Assembly (NCBI GenBank): GCA_039810245.1 | Contig: JBDHWQ010000001.1 | Location: 186,001 to 250,000 of the forward strand | Direction of reading: 5' to 3' | Length of the DNA: 64,000 nt | Origin: CALDSL01 sp039810245 | GTDB taxonomy: Bacteria; Chloroflexota; Anaerolineae; Anaerolineales; Anaerolineaceae | Shown: piece by piece, positions 49,914 to 58,555 of the stretch | Layout: every line of letters starts with the position of its first letter | How positions within the stretch are numbered: the stretch's first letter is position 1 | Program-made: the position numbers and the translations under genes | The notes under the pieces: generated by a model | The model's input: only the letters and a program-made list of their open reading frames with translations | Database searches by the model: none | What the model was told of the DNA's origin: nothing

Positions 49914-51409
49914 TGTGCCTCCACGTGGATGCGAAACGCCAGAAACGGCATGCGCGGCCACCATGTGGGGCGCACTTCCATCTCCGGCTCACCTTGCAGC
50001 ACCACCACCCGCTGCACCTGCTGGCGCGATTCGCTCAGGCTGCGGCCCAGCACTGCCTGGGCCACACTTTCGGCAGACCAGTCGGCCTCCAGTTGGCGTG
50101 TCGCGCGGATAGCCCAGCGCGCGCCATTATCATCCAGGCTGGCAGGCTCATCAGCCAGCAGCAGCGTGGTGTTTACAGCGTGAAAACCGGCCGGCAGATT
50201 GGCGTCCAGCGCGGCGCGCGCCACCTGCTCCACGTCGGCGCGGCGCACCGCCAGCCCGCGATATTCAACCCGCATGCTCAACACCAGCAAATCGCCGGCC
50301 TGGCCCACCGGCGGGTCAGGAGTCTCTTCCAGCGTTTCCGCCATCTGTACGCTCTCGAGAATCACCTGGTGGTCTGCGCCCAGCCCGGTGCTCATCTGCG
50401 TCAGCGCGGCATGGTACAGATCGTCTAGCAGCAGCGCGCGCAGCTTTTGCATATCTGCCGCCGACGGCGCGCGCGCCAGGCGCTCGCTGCCCCCGCGCAG
50501 CGGCTCGGGGTTGGTCACGGTCAATTGTAGCCCCAGCTCGCCATCAATAACCACAATCGCGTCCGCCGGCACATTGCTGGGGCTGCCAGCCTGCAAGGCA
50601 TACACTTCGCTGTCAGCCATTTGGCCTACGCCGGCCGGTACGTCCAGCCCGCCGCGCAGGGCAAAACGCAGGGAAGGATCGCCCAGAGTCCGCACTACCA
50701 GCCCGGCCGGCGCAGAGACCGGCTGAGCGGTCAGGTTCGTGAAGCGGATGGCACCACGCGCGCTGCCATCCGGGGCGGAGACCATGCCGCTGGTCAGCAT
50801 CTCACGACGGCCTTCAACCACGGCGCTCAGTGCCTCGGCCGGCAGCTCGCCCAACGGGCTGGGAGCCAGGTATTCTGGCGCAGCAGCCACATTCAGCCGG
50901 ATCTGCTGTTCAATTTTTGCCGGGGTAATACGCACCCGCGCCGTGGGTGCAAAGAACAGCGCCAGAGCCACCACGCTGAGCACGCCCAGCAGGAATACCG
51001 CGAAGCGCATCGCGGGCTGCCCCCAGGCAGCGCTCACCGGAGCGCGCAGGGTATCGCGTTGCGACCGCAGCTCGCGCTGGCTGCGCAGTGTGTTCATGGC
51101 GCGCGGTTTTGGCGCGGCGGGGCGCGGCCTGGCCCAGCCGCGGCGTTGCGCCTCGCGCGAGCTGCCGAAGACCGGGATGCCAAGCTCGCGCGCGTGCGAG
51201 ATCACCAGCGGTTCGTGCGTCACCAGCGCCACCTGCGCGCCCAGTTCCTGGCCTCGACGCTGGACCAGCGCCAGGTCCAGCCGGCGGTTGAGGATGCTCG
51301 CGCGGCGCGGCCAGACCAGCAGGATGCGCGGCGTCTGGCTCCACGTCATCTTATCTCGCGTGGATATGATATCGTCATGCGCTTCTAATTGCAAAATGGT
51401 CGTCTTCAT
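49910..51409 (-). CDS. Single-pass membrane protein, baseplate-J-like, function unknown
   Basis: 499 residues. The N-terminal 95 residues form an alpha/beta domain (TPRILLVWPRRASIL, AQVALVTHEPLVISHARELG). A basic, Pro-rich linker leads to one membrane helix (134-154). The beta-rich outer part (about 158-499) has repeats of SAPAGLVVRT-like strands, reminiscent of phage baseplate J/gp47 proteins. That likeness is from memory and tentative. It is the first gene of an operon with ruvX and mltG, so an envelope or cell-division role is possible. Confidence 0.65.
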   Translation of the reverse strand: MKTTILQLEAHDDIISTRDKMTWSQTPRILLVWPRRASILNRRLDLALVQRRGQELGAQVALVTHEPLVISHARELGIPVFGSSREAQRRGWARPRPAAPKPRAMNTLRSQRELRSQRDTLRAPVSAAWGQPAMRFAVFLLGVLSVVALALFFAPTARVRITPAKIEQQIRLNVAAAPEYLAPSPLGELPAEALSAVVEGRREMLTSGMVSAPDGSARGAIRFTNLTAQPVSAPAGLVVRTLGDPSLRFALRGGLDVPAGVGQMADSEVYALQAGSPSNVPADAIVVIDGELGLQLTVTNPEPLRGGSERLARAPSAADMQKLRALLLDDLYHAALTQMSTGLGADHQVILESVQMAETLEETPDPPVGQAGDLLVLSMRVEYRGLAVRRADVEQVARAALDANLPAGFHAVNTTLLLADEPASLDDNGARWAIRATRQLEADWSAESVAQAVLGRSLSESRQQVQRVVVLQGEPEMEVRPTWWPRMPFLAFRIHVEAQ

Positions 51410-51422
51410 TGGGCCAAGATTG

Positions 51423-51428
51423 ATTATA
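51423..51428 (-). promoter_or_regulatory. -10 box of the membrane protein-ruvX-mltG operon
   Basis: A perfect TATAAT on the minus strand, 14 bases before the ATG at 51409, with TTGTGC 18 bases further upstream. The leader would be very short, which fits the lack of a ribosome-binding site. A weaker plus-strand promoter (TTGGCA at 51430, TACACA at 51453) overlaps it and may serve the GHMP kinase. Confidence 0.5.
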
Positions 51429-51488
51429 CTTGGCATTGCAACATGAGCACAATACACAGCGCGGCAGCGCAAGACCAGGGGAGTGCAT

Positions 51489-52565
51489 ATGCGGTTATTT
51501 GTTCCCGGTAGAGTATGCCTGTTTGGCGAACATTCGGATTGGGCCGGTGGCCACCGGCGGTCAAACTCGGTAATTGAAAAAGGCTATACGATTGTGTGTG
51601 GAACCGACCAGGGCATTTCCGCGCTGGTAGAACCACATCCCACCCACCTTGAGCTGTCGGCAGTGATGGACCACAGCAGCGCCGGGCCGGTGATCATCCC
51701 CATGCAGCCGGATGTACTGCTGGCGATGGCCCGCAGCGGTGGGTTTTGGAGCTACATCGCCGGAGTGGCCTACCAGGCGCAGCAGCGCTTCTCGGTGAAA
51801 GGTCTGGTGATCCACAACGACCACACCGATTTGCCGGTGCAGAAGGGTCTTTCGAGCAGCGCGGCGATTTGCGTGCTGGCGGCGCGCGCCTTCAATCAGG
51901 TGTATGGACTGGGGCTGAGCGTACGCGAAGAAATGGAGCTGGCTTACCAGGGCGAGATCACCACGCCATCGCGCTGCGGGCGCATGGATCAGTGCTGCGC
52001 ATTTGGCCGCCCACCGGTATTGATGAAATTTGACGGCGACCACCTGGAAACCGCGCCGCTGGCAGTGGGAGGCGAGTTGCGACTGGTGATCGTGGACTTG
52101 CTGGCGCACAAAGACACGCGCAAAATTCTGGCAGACCTCAACGCGGCTTACCCCTATGCCACGAACCAGCAGCAGCAGGATTTGCAAAATCTCTTAGGAC
52201 CACTCAATCGCGATACCGTTATGCTGGCGGTAGAAGCGCTGCGCGCAGGCGATGCGCGCACGCTGGGCAGGTTAATGACCAGCGCGCAGGAAAATTTTGA
52301 CCGCTATGCCGCGCCGCTGTGCCCGCAGGAGCTTCATGCGCCGGTGCTGCACCGCCTGCTGAATTATTCACCCCTACAAGACCTTGCCTGGGGCGGAAAA
52401 GGCATGGGCTCGCAGGGCGATGGATCGGCGCAGCTCCTGGCACGGGATGCCACCACGCAGCAGGCCATCATCGACCTGGTACAGGGCGAGCTGAGGATGC
52501 ATGCCATCGCGTTGACTATCGCGCCAACCATCACCGAGCAATCCGAATTTCAGGCGGTTCTTTAA
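51489..52565 (+). CDS. GHMP kinase family protein
   Basis: 358 residues from the ATG at 51489 (GGGGAG upstream). Galactokinase-type motif GRVCLFGEHSDWAGG, ATP-binding PVQKGLSSSAA and a C-terminal GGKGMGSQGDGSAQ loop. GHMP kinases phosphorylate galactose, mevalonate, homoserine or similar hydroxyls. The N-terminal signature resembles galactokinase or L-arabinokinase, but the sequence is too short and divergent for standard galactokinase. The substrate cannot be assigned. No sugar operon flanks it. Confidence 0.82.
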   Translation: MRLFVPGRVCLFGEHSDWAGGHRRSNSVIEKGYTIVCGTDQGISALVEPHPTHLELSAVMDHSSAGPVIIPMQPDVLLAMARSGGFWSYIAGVAYQAQQRFSVKGLVIHNDHTDLPVQKGLSSSAAICVLAARAFNQVYGLGLSVREEMELAYQGEITTPSRCGRMDQCCAFGRPPVLMKFDGDHLETAPLAVGGELRLVIVDLLAHKDTRKILADLNAAYPYATNQQQQDLQNLLGPLNRDTVMLAVEALRAGDARTLGRLMTSAQENFDRYAAPLCPQELHAPVLHRLLNYSPLQDLAWGGKGMGSQGDGSAQLLARDATTQQAIIDLVQGELRMHAIALTIAPTITEQSEFQAVL

Positions 52566-52587
52566 GGTTCAGCACGCCATTTCAGCC

Positions 52588-52593
52588 TATAAT
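52588..52593 (+). promoter_or_regulatory. -10 box upstream of the lipoprotein gene
   Basis: A perfect TATAAT 82 bases before the TTG start at 52675. No good -35 box. Confidence 0.4.
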
Positions 52594-52674
52594 AAGAAAT
52601 ATGTTCTGTGCGGTAGCTGCCGCCAGAATATTGGTGTGTGTACCTGTGGATATTCATCGGTTGAGGAGGGTATT

Positions 52675-53538
52675 TTGCGTAGATTCGCGGTTCTCTGTTT
52701 GCTGGTTTGCCTGGGCCTGAGCGCCTGCAATATGCCGTCCGTGTCGGAGAGCAGCACGGCCACCCCAGCGCCGGCGCTGGTGGCCACATCGGTCAGTGCC
52801 ACGCTGACAGCCATGCCGCTGCCACCCACGCAGCCGCCGCAGCCTTTCGCCACGGTGACCGCCGTACTGCCCAGCCCCACCGCGGCACCCTCCTTGACGC
52901 CTGCCGGGCCAACCCCCACCGCCATCGCCACGCTCACCGTCGCACCGGATGACCCCGCCGCGGCGCTGGGCGACCCGGCCTTTCGCAATGCAATGGACAC
53001 CGGGCGCGGTTTTGGCCTGGCAGAACCGTACGAAGACGACAACGTGCGTATCGTGGTCGAAAACGGATTCCTCACCATGAGCGCGCGTCGCGCCAACGGC
53101 TGGCACTCCTGGCGGCTGACGTCGCCAAAAATTGGCGACGTTTATCTGGAGGTTACCGCGCGGACACGCGACTGCTTTGAGAGCGACACTTACGGCCTGG
53201 TGGCGCGCGCCCCCGATTTCGAATCCGGCAAGGGTTACTATTTTGGCGTAACCTGTGACGGCCGCTATACCCTGGGCAAGTGGGTCGAAAGCGGCATCGT
53301 GGATGTAATTGACTACACGCAAAACGCCGCGATCCTGAGCGGACCGAACCAGACCAACCGCCTGGGCATGCGCATGCAAGGCGACCGCCTGATGCTGTAT
53401 GCCAATGGCAAACTGTTGCAAGAAATCACCGACCCTTCTTTTGTCGATTCCGGCTATTATGGCGTGTTCCTCGCCCCCAACAAAACCGCAAGTTTCGCGG
53501 TCGACTTTGACCAGATTGCCTATTGGAATCTGCGCTAA
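52675..53538 (+). CDS. Secreted lipoprotein with a beta-sandwich domain
   Basis: 287 residues from the TTG at 52675, preceded by GAGGAGGG. The signal peptide ends in the lipobox LSAC (Cys18), so the protein is lipid-anchored outside the membrane. A Thr/Pro/Ala-rich linker (about 20-100) follows. The C-terminal domain (about 110-287: YEDDNVRIVVENGFLTMSAR, then RLMLYANGKLLQEI) has the strand pattern of a concanavalin-like jelly roll. A binding role at the cell surface is likely; the ligand is unknown. Confidence 0.82.
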   Translation: MRRFAVLCLLVCLGLSACNMPSVSESSTATPAPALVATSVSATLTAMPLPPTQPPQPFATVTAVLPSPTAAPSLTPAGPTPTAIATLTVAPDDPAAALGDPAFRNAMDTGRGFGLAEPYEDDNVRIVVENGFLTMSARRANGWHSWRLTSPKIGDVYLEVTARTRDCFESDTYGLVARAPDFESGKGYYFGVTCDGRYTLGKWVESGIVDVIDYTQNAAILSGPNQTNRLGMRMQGDRLMLYANGKLLQEITDPSFVDSGYYGVFLAPNKTASFAVDFDQIAYWNLR

Positions 53539-53561
53539 ACAGCGCGGGAGAAAGCCTGTTC

Positions 53562-54137
53562 ATGCCAGCCAGCTTTTCTGCCAACCGTCGCGACGTTGCC
53601 CAGTTTGTGCGCCAAAAATGTCAGGAGCGTCCGGTATACCTGGATACCGAAACCACCGGCCTTGAGCGCGGGGATGAGATTGTGGAAATTGCTATCGTGG
53701 ATGATGATGGCAACTGCCTGTTCGACTCGCTGGTGCGCCCCAGCCAGCCAATCCCGGCCGCGGCATCGAAAGTGCACCATATCACCAATGAAATGGTGAA
53801 AAACGCGCGCCCGTGGCCCATTCTGTGGCCGGTTATCCGCCCACTGCTGGTTGGACGGCTGGTAGTCGTCTACAACGCCGAGTTCGACCTGCGCATGATG
53901 CAGCAGTCGCACGCGCGCTATAAGCTGCCCTGGCGTGAAAACCTGAATACCCTTTGCGCCATGGAGCTGTATGCGCGCTATCGTGGTGAATGGGACATGA
54001 AGCGCCGCGCCTACCGCTTTATCCGGCTGGAAGAAGCCGGCCAGCACTGCAAGATCGACCTGCCCAACTCCCACCGCGCCCTGGACGATGCGCTGCTGGC
54101 GCGGGCTTTATTTCATTACATGGCGGAGAACGAGTAG
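53562..54137 (+). CDS. DEDDh 3'-5' exonuclease
   Basis: 191 residues from the ATG at 53562 (GGGAGAAAG upstream). The exonuclease motifs are complete: YLDTETTG (Asp28, Glu30), YNAEFD (Asp109), and SHRALDDA (His171, Asp175/176). IPAAASKVHHITNEMV resembles DnaQ/PolC-type exonucleases. It degrades DNA or RNA from 3' ends. It is 35 bases before an AddB-like gene and leads a run of five DNA-processing genes. Confidence 0.92.
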   Translation: MPASFSANRRDVAQFVRQKCQERPVYLDTETTGLERGDEIVEIAIVDDDGNCLFDSLVRPSQPIPAAASKVHHITNEMVKNARPWPILWPVIRPLLVGRLVVVYNAEFDLRMMQQSHARYKLPWRENLNTLCAMELYARYRGEWDMKRRAYRFIRLEEAGQHCKIDLPNSHRALDDALLARALFHYMAENE

Positions 54138-54172
54138 ATTTTCGAAAAATAACCCTTTCAAGGAGTAAGCGG

Positions 54173-56293
54173 TTGTACTCATCTGGATTTACGGAACTTC
54201 AAGCCAATATCATCACCATGCCGTATTCTGGCCGGGTATCTTTGGAAGGGCCTTCCGGTACGGGAAAATCGAGCGCGGCCGCCGCGCGCCTGCAGCGCAT
54301 GATTGAAGCCGGAATCCCGGGTCACAGCATCCTTATGCTGGTGCCACAGCGCACCCTGGCTTACCCTTATTATGATGTCATCGACCAGCCGGTGCTGCCC
54401 GCCGGCCCCGTGCCGGATGTATTCACCCTGGGCGGCCTGGCGCGCCGCATGGTGGAGCTGTTCTGGCCGATGGTGGCGCGCGAGGCCGGTTTTGTTCACC
54501 CCGAGCGGCCGCCGGTGTTCCTCAACGTCGAAACGGCCCAATACTACATGGGGCGCATCGTCGAGCCGCTGCGTGAGGCGGAAGGTTTCTTCCAGACGGT
54601 TACCATCGACCCCAACCGCCTGTTCAGCCAGATCCTCAGCAACCTCAACAGCGCGGCCGGCATTGGCTTCCCGGTGAATGAGATTGGCGAGCGACTGATA
54701 GACGCCTGGACCGGGAAACCCGAGCAGCTACGCATCTACCAGGACGCGCAGGAGTGCGCGCTGCGCTTCCGCCAGTACTGCTATGAGCACAACCTGGTGG
54801 ACTTTTCGCTATCACTGGAGATTTTTTGCCGTCACCTTTGGCCGTCGCTGCTGGGCCGCCAGTACCTGAGCGGCCACTACCGCCATTTGATCTACGATAA
54901 TATCGAAGAAGATATCCCAGTGGCGCATGATGTGCTGCGCGAATGGCTGCCGGATTTCGACTCGGCACTGTTGATCAGCGACACGCAGGCCGGCTACCGC
55001 TCTTTCCTGGGCGCAGACCCGGAAAGCGCGCGCGTGCTGGCCAGTGAATGCGAAACCGCAGTGCGCTTCGCGGACGCGCTGGTGGCTCCGCAGCCGCTGC
55101 TGGATTTTGGCCAGATGGTGGAAAATATGCTGTGCCAGGATGCCCCCGCCCTGCCCCCCGGCACAGAGCTGGAGCAGCACCTGGAGGTATCGCACGATCG
55201 CTTTTTCCCCGAGATGATCGAGCGCGTAAGCCAGGAAATCGCCCGGCTGGTGCTGCGTGAAGGCGCGCGCCCGGGCGAGATTGCCGTATTGGCGCCATTC
55301 CTCTCAGGCTCAATGCGCTTTTCGCTGGAGAACCGCCTTGCGCAGATGGGCATCGCTACGCGCTCGCACCGACCGTCGCGCTCGTTGCGCGACGAGTCGG
55401 CCACGCGCTGCCTGTTGACACTGGCGAAACTGGCCCACCCGGGTTGGAAACTGCCCGTTTCAGCCTTCGACTTCCGCAGCACGTTGATGCAGAGCATCGA
55501 AGGCCTGGATTTGACCCGCGCTGAGCTGCTGGCGAGCAAGGTTTTTCATGCCAACCAGCCTGACCTGCCGCTGCTGCCCTTCGACCGCATCCCCGCCATG
55601 AGCCAGGAACGCATTACGTACCTGGCAGGCCAGCGCTACGACAAGCTGCGCGGATGGCTGGAAGCCTACCGCGCCGGCGAGCCGCTCGACCTGGATATTT
55701 TCCTGCGCCGGTTGTTTGGTGAGCTGCTTTCGCAGGAAGGTTTTGGCTTCCACCTGCAGTATGACGCCGCCAATGTGGCTGACCGGCTGATCGAATCGGT
55801 GCAGAATTTTCGCTGGAACACTTCTGAAGCCGGGCTGGCTCCGAGCCTGCTCCCCGCCGGCCAGGAATATGTGCGCATGGTGGAACAGGGTGTGCTGGGA
55901 GCACAGTACCTGCCGGTGTGGTTTGACCAGGCCGAAGATGCGGTATTTATTGCCCCGGCGTATACCTTCCTGGTCGGCAACCGCCCGGTGGCCTACCAGT
56001 TCTGGCTGGACATTGGCAACAACAACTGGTGGCGCAGGCTGGATCAACCGATCACCCATGCTTACGTGCTCAGCCGGCGTTGGCAGCGCAACCAGAAATG
56101 GACGCACGCGCACGAAATCAAAGTCAACCAGGAAGCGCTCGGGCGGCTGGTGCACGGCCTGGTGCGCCGCTGCCGCGAGCGCCTGTACCTGTATTACACC
56201 GAAGTTGACGAGCAGGGCAACGAGCAGCGCGGCAAGCTGTTTGAAACCCTCGAGCATATCCTGCTGGCCTATCCCGGGACGCTGGTGAGGTGA
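54173..56293 (+). CDS. AddB-like SF1 helicase-related ATPase lacking a nuclease domain
   Basis: 706 residues from the TTG at 54173, chosen because AAGGAG lies 7 bases upstream; an upstream ATG at 53990 would overlap the exonuclease gene. Walker A LEGPSGTGKSS (Lys32) is intact. The motif II position reads YDNIEED (Asp242, Glu245), not DExQ, and motif III is ISDTQAGYRSFLGA. The C-terminal RCRERLYLYYTEVD corresponds to motif VI. This is the pattern of AddB/RexB, an SF1 relative that recognises DNA but may not unwind it. The AddB C-terminal nuclease is absent and appears as a separate gene at 58539. Confidence 0.78.
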   Translation: MYSSGFTELQANIITMPYSGRVSLEGPSGTGKSSAAAARLQRMIEAGIPGHSILMLVPQRTLAYPYYDVIDQPVLPAGPVPDVFTLGGLARRMVELFWPMVAREAGFVHPERPPVFLNVETAQYYMGRIVEPLREAEGFFQTVTIDPNRLFSQILSNLNSAAGIGFPVNEIGERLIDAWTGKPEQLRIYQDAQECALRFRQYCYEHNLVDFSLSLEIFCRHLWPSLLGRQYLSGHYRHLIYDNIEEDIPVAHDVLREWLPDFDSALLISDTQAGYRSFLGADPESARVLASECETAVRFADALVAPQPLLDFGQMVENMLCQDAPALPPGTELEQHLEVSHDRFFPEMIERVSQEIARLVLREGARPGEIAVLAPFLSGSMRFSLENRLAQMGIATRSHRPSRSLRDESATRCLLTLAKLAHPGWKLPVSAFDFRSTLMQSIEGLDLTRAELLASKVFHANQPDLPLLPFDRIPAMSQERITYLAGQRYDKLRGWLEAYRAGEPLDLDIFLRRLFGELLSQEGFGFHLQYDAANVADRLIESVQNFRWNTSEAGLAPSLLPAGQEYVRMVEQGVLGAQYLPVWFDQAEDAVFIAPAYTFLVGNRPVAYQFWLDIGNNNWWRRLDQPITHAYVLSRRWQRNQKWTHAHEIKVNQEALGRLVHGLVRRCRERLYLYYTEVDEQGNEQRGKLFETLEHILLAYPGTLVR

Positions 56294-56296
56294 GCT

Positions 56297-58555
56297 ATGT
56301 TTATCCCGCGTGAAAAACAACAGGAAGTGCTGGCCTACCGCCAGGGCAAGATGGGCGTATCTGCCGTGCCGGGCAGCGGCAAGACGCAGACGCTTTCGTA
56401 CCTCGCCGGGCAGCTCATCAACAGCCAGGCGCTGCGCCGCGGGCAGGAAATTCTGATTGTTACGCTGGTCAACACAGCGGTCAATAATTTCAAGCAGCGC
56501 GTGGAAGAATTTACCCAGGCGCGCGGGCTGCTACCCAACATGGGCTGCCGGGTGCGCACCCTGCACGGGCTGGCCAAAGATATCGTCAGCGAGCGGCCGG
56601 ACCTGGCTGGACTGTCCAATGAGTTTGAAGTGCTCGACGAGACCGCCCAGGATACCGCGCTGGGGGATGCGGCGCAAAGCTGGATGCGCTCGCATCCCGA
56701 GTTCCTCTACGATTGGACCGATGAAAACTGCGATCTGAGCAAGCAGACCAATGTGAAGAACCAGGAATGGCCGCGCGTGATCCGCGAAACGGCAAAAAAC
56801 TTTATCCACATGGCCAAAGACCTGCAGGTCAGCCCGCAGGAAATCCGCGCGCGGATGAAGGCTTTTCGCGGCGCGCAGCCGCTGCTGGATATGGGCTGCC
56901 AGATATACGACTCTTACCAGCAGGCGCTGCGCTACCGCAGCGCGGTCGATTTTGACGACCTGATTCGCCTCGCGCTGCAGGTGTTGCAATCCGACGAGGA
57001 ATACCTGGCGCAGCTGCGCTACCGTTGGCCCTACATTCTGGAAGATGAAGCCCAGGATAGCTCGCGGCTGCAGGAACAAATCCTGCGTCTGCTGGCCGGC
57101 GAAAATGGCAACTGGGTGCGCGTGGGTGACCCCAACCAGGCGATTTACGAAACGTTTACCACCGCCAACCCCAAATACCTGCTCAGCTTCCTGCAGGAGC
57201 CAGGCGTGCAGCGGCGCGAGCTGCCCAACAGCGGCCGCTCCACGCGCACCATCCTCCGCCTGGCGAATCGCCTGGTAGCGTGGACGCGCGATGAGCACCC
57301 GGTGATGGCGCTGCGCGAGGCGCTGGTAACGCCTTATATCCGCGAGGCGGACGCGCCTGACGATCCTCAGCCCAACCCGCCAGACCAGCCCGATCGCGTG
57401 ATCATCATGCCCAGCCGCCAGGATGCTGATGGCGAGCTGAGCCGCGTGGTTAAATCACTCAAAGCCTGGCTGCCGCAAAACCCCGACTCTACCGTGGCGG
57501 TGCTGGTTCCCCGCAATACACGCGGGAAAGCCGTGGTTGAGGCGCTTCAAAAGGCCGGCCTGGAAGTGGTAGAGCTGCTGCGCAGCACCACGCAGACGCG
57601 CGAGATCACCAGCGTGGTTGCCACCGTGCTCACCTGCCTGGCGTATCCCGCCGATCCTCTCAAACTGGCCGCAGCCTACGAAAAGGCATATTACAAAGAG
57701 GCTGCCGATCCCGAAACGGCCGCGGATGTGCAGCAGACGCGCGCCCTGCTGGCGCGGCTGCCGCGTACCGAAGATTACCTGTGGCCGGATGTGGCCCTCA
57801 ACGGCGACTGGCTCGACCGCCTGCCCGAGGTGGAAGCCAGCCCCGCGCTGCGCGAGCGGCTGGAGAACTATCGCAGCCTGGTCCAGCGCTGGCAGCGCGC
57901 CAGCCTGCTGCCGCCTGACCAGCTCATCCTGCTCGTCGCGCAAGACCTGTTCGGCGATGCTTCTTCCCTGGCGTTGGCGCACAAGCTGGCCCTGATGGTG
58001 GAGAGCTCAGCTAACGCGCACCCCACCTGGCGGCTGCCCGACCTGGTGGTTGAGTTGGACGATATCGCGCGCAGCCGCCGCAAACTGGTGGGCTTTAGCG
58101 ACGACGACTCAGGCTTTGACCCGGAAAAACATAAAGGGAAAGTGGTGGTAGCCACTGTGCACAAGGCCAAAGGCCTGGAGTGGGACCGCGTATACCTGCT
58201 TTCCGTCAACAATTATGACTTCCCCTCCTGCCAGCCCGGCGATACCTTTATCGGTGAGTCGTGGTTTGTGCGCCGCAAGCAAAACCTGGCGGCGGAAACA
58301 CTGGCGCGGTTGCGCGCGCTGGTTGATAATGATGCCGGCGCTCTGCACATGGAAGAAGGCATCGCCACCGAAGAAGCGCGCTATTCATACGCCGCGGAGC
58401 GGCTGCGGCTGCTGTATGTGGCCATCACCCGCGCGCGCAAAGAACTGGTGATCACCTGGAACACGGGACGTGACGCCCGATACAACGAAGCCCTGCCACT
58501 CAGCGCCCTGCGCGTTCACCTGGAAGAGGAACAACACCATGCCCATCCCGCCTGA
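56297..58555 (+). CDS. UvrD/Rep-type SF1A DNA helicase
   Basis: 752 residues. All helicase motifs are intact: I VSAVPGSGKT (Lys29), Ia and Ib (RTLHGLAKDI), II LEDEAQDSS (250-253 DEAQ), III VGDPNQAIYETF, IV, V VHKAKGLEWDRVYLL and VI LYVAITRARKEL. It is a 3'-5' ATP-dependent translocase. No nuclease domain is present, unlike AddA or RecB. It starts 4 bases after the AddB-like stop and overlaps the nuclease gene by 17 bases. Confidence 0.92.
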   Translation: MFIPREKQQEVLAYRQGKMGVSAVPGSGKTQTLSYLAGQLINSQALRRGQEILIVTLVNTAVNNFKQRVEEFTQARGLLPNMGCRVRTLHGLAKDIVSERPDLAGLSNEFEVLDETAQDTALGDAAQSWMRSHPEFLYDWTDENCDLSKQTNVKNQEWPRVIRETAKNFIHMAKDLQVSPQEIRARMKAFRGAQPLLDMGCQIYDSYQQALRYRSAVDFDDLIRLALQVLQSDEEYLAQLRYRWPYILEDEAQDSSRLQEQILRLLAGENGNWVRVGDPNQAIYETFTTANPKYLLSFLQEPGVQRRELPNSGRSTRTILRLANRLVAWTRDEHPVMALREALVTPYIREADAPDDPQPNPPDQPDRVIIMPSRQDADGELSRVVKSLKAWLPQNPDSTVAVLVPRNTRGKAVVEALQKAGLEVVELLRSTTQTREITSVVATVLTCLAYPADPLKLAAAYEKAYYKEAADPETAADVQQTRALLARLPRTEDYLWPDVALNGDWLDRLPEVEASPALRERLENYRSLVQRWQRASLLPPDQLILLVAQDLFGDASSLALAHKLALMVESSANAHPTWRLPDLVVELDDIARSRRKLVGFSDDDSGFDPEKHKGKVVVATVHKAKGLEWDRVYLLSVNNYDFPSCQPGDTFIGESWFVRRKQNLAAETLARLRALVDNDAGALHMEEGIATEEARYSYAAERLRLLYVAITRARKELVITWNTGRDARYNEALPLSALRVHLEEEQHHAHPA

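Noticed and set aside
49910..51409. Prophage baseplate gene
   Set aside because: No other phage genes are near; it is coupled to the housekeeping genes ruvX and mltG and has a membrane anchor.
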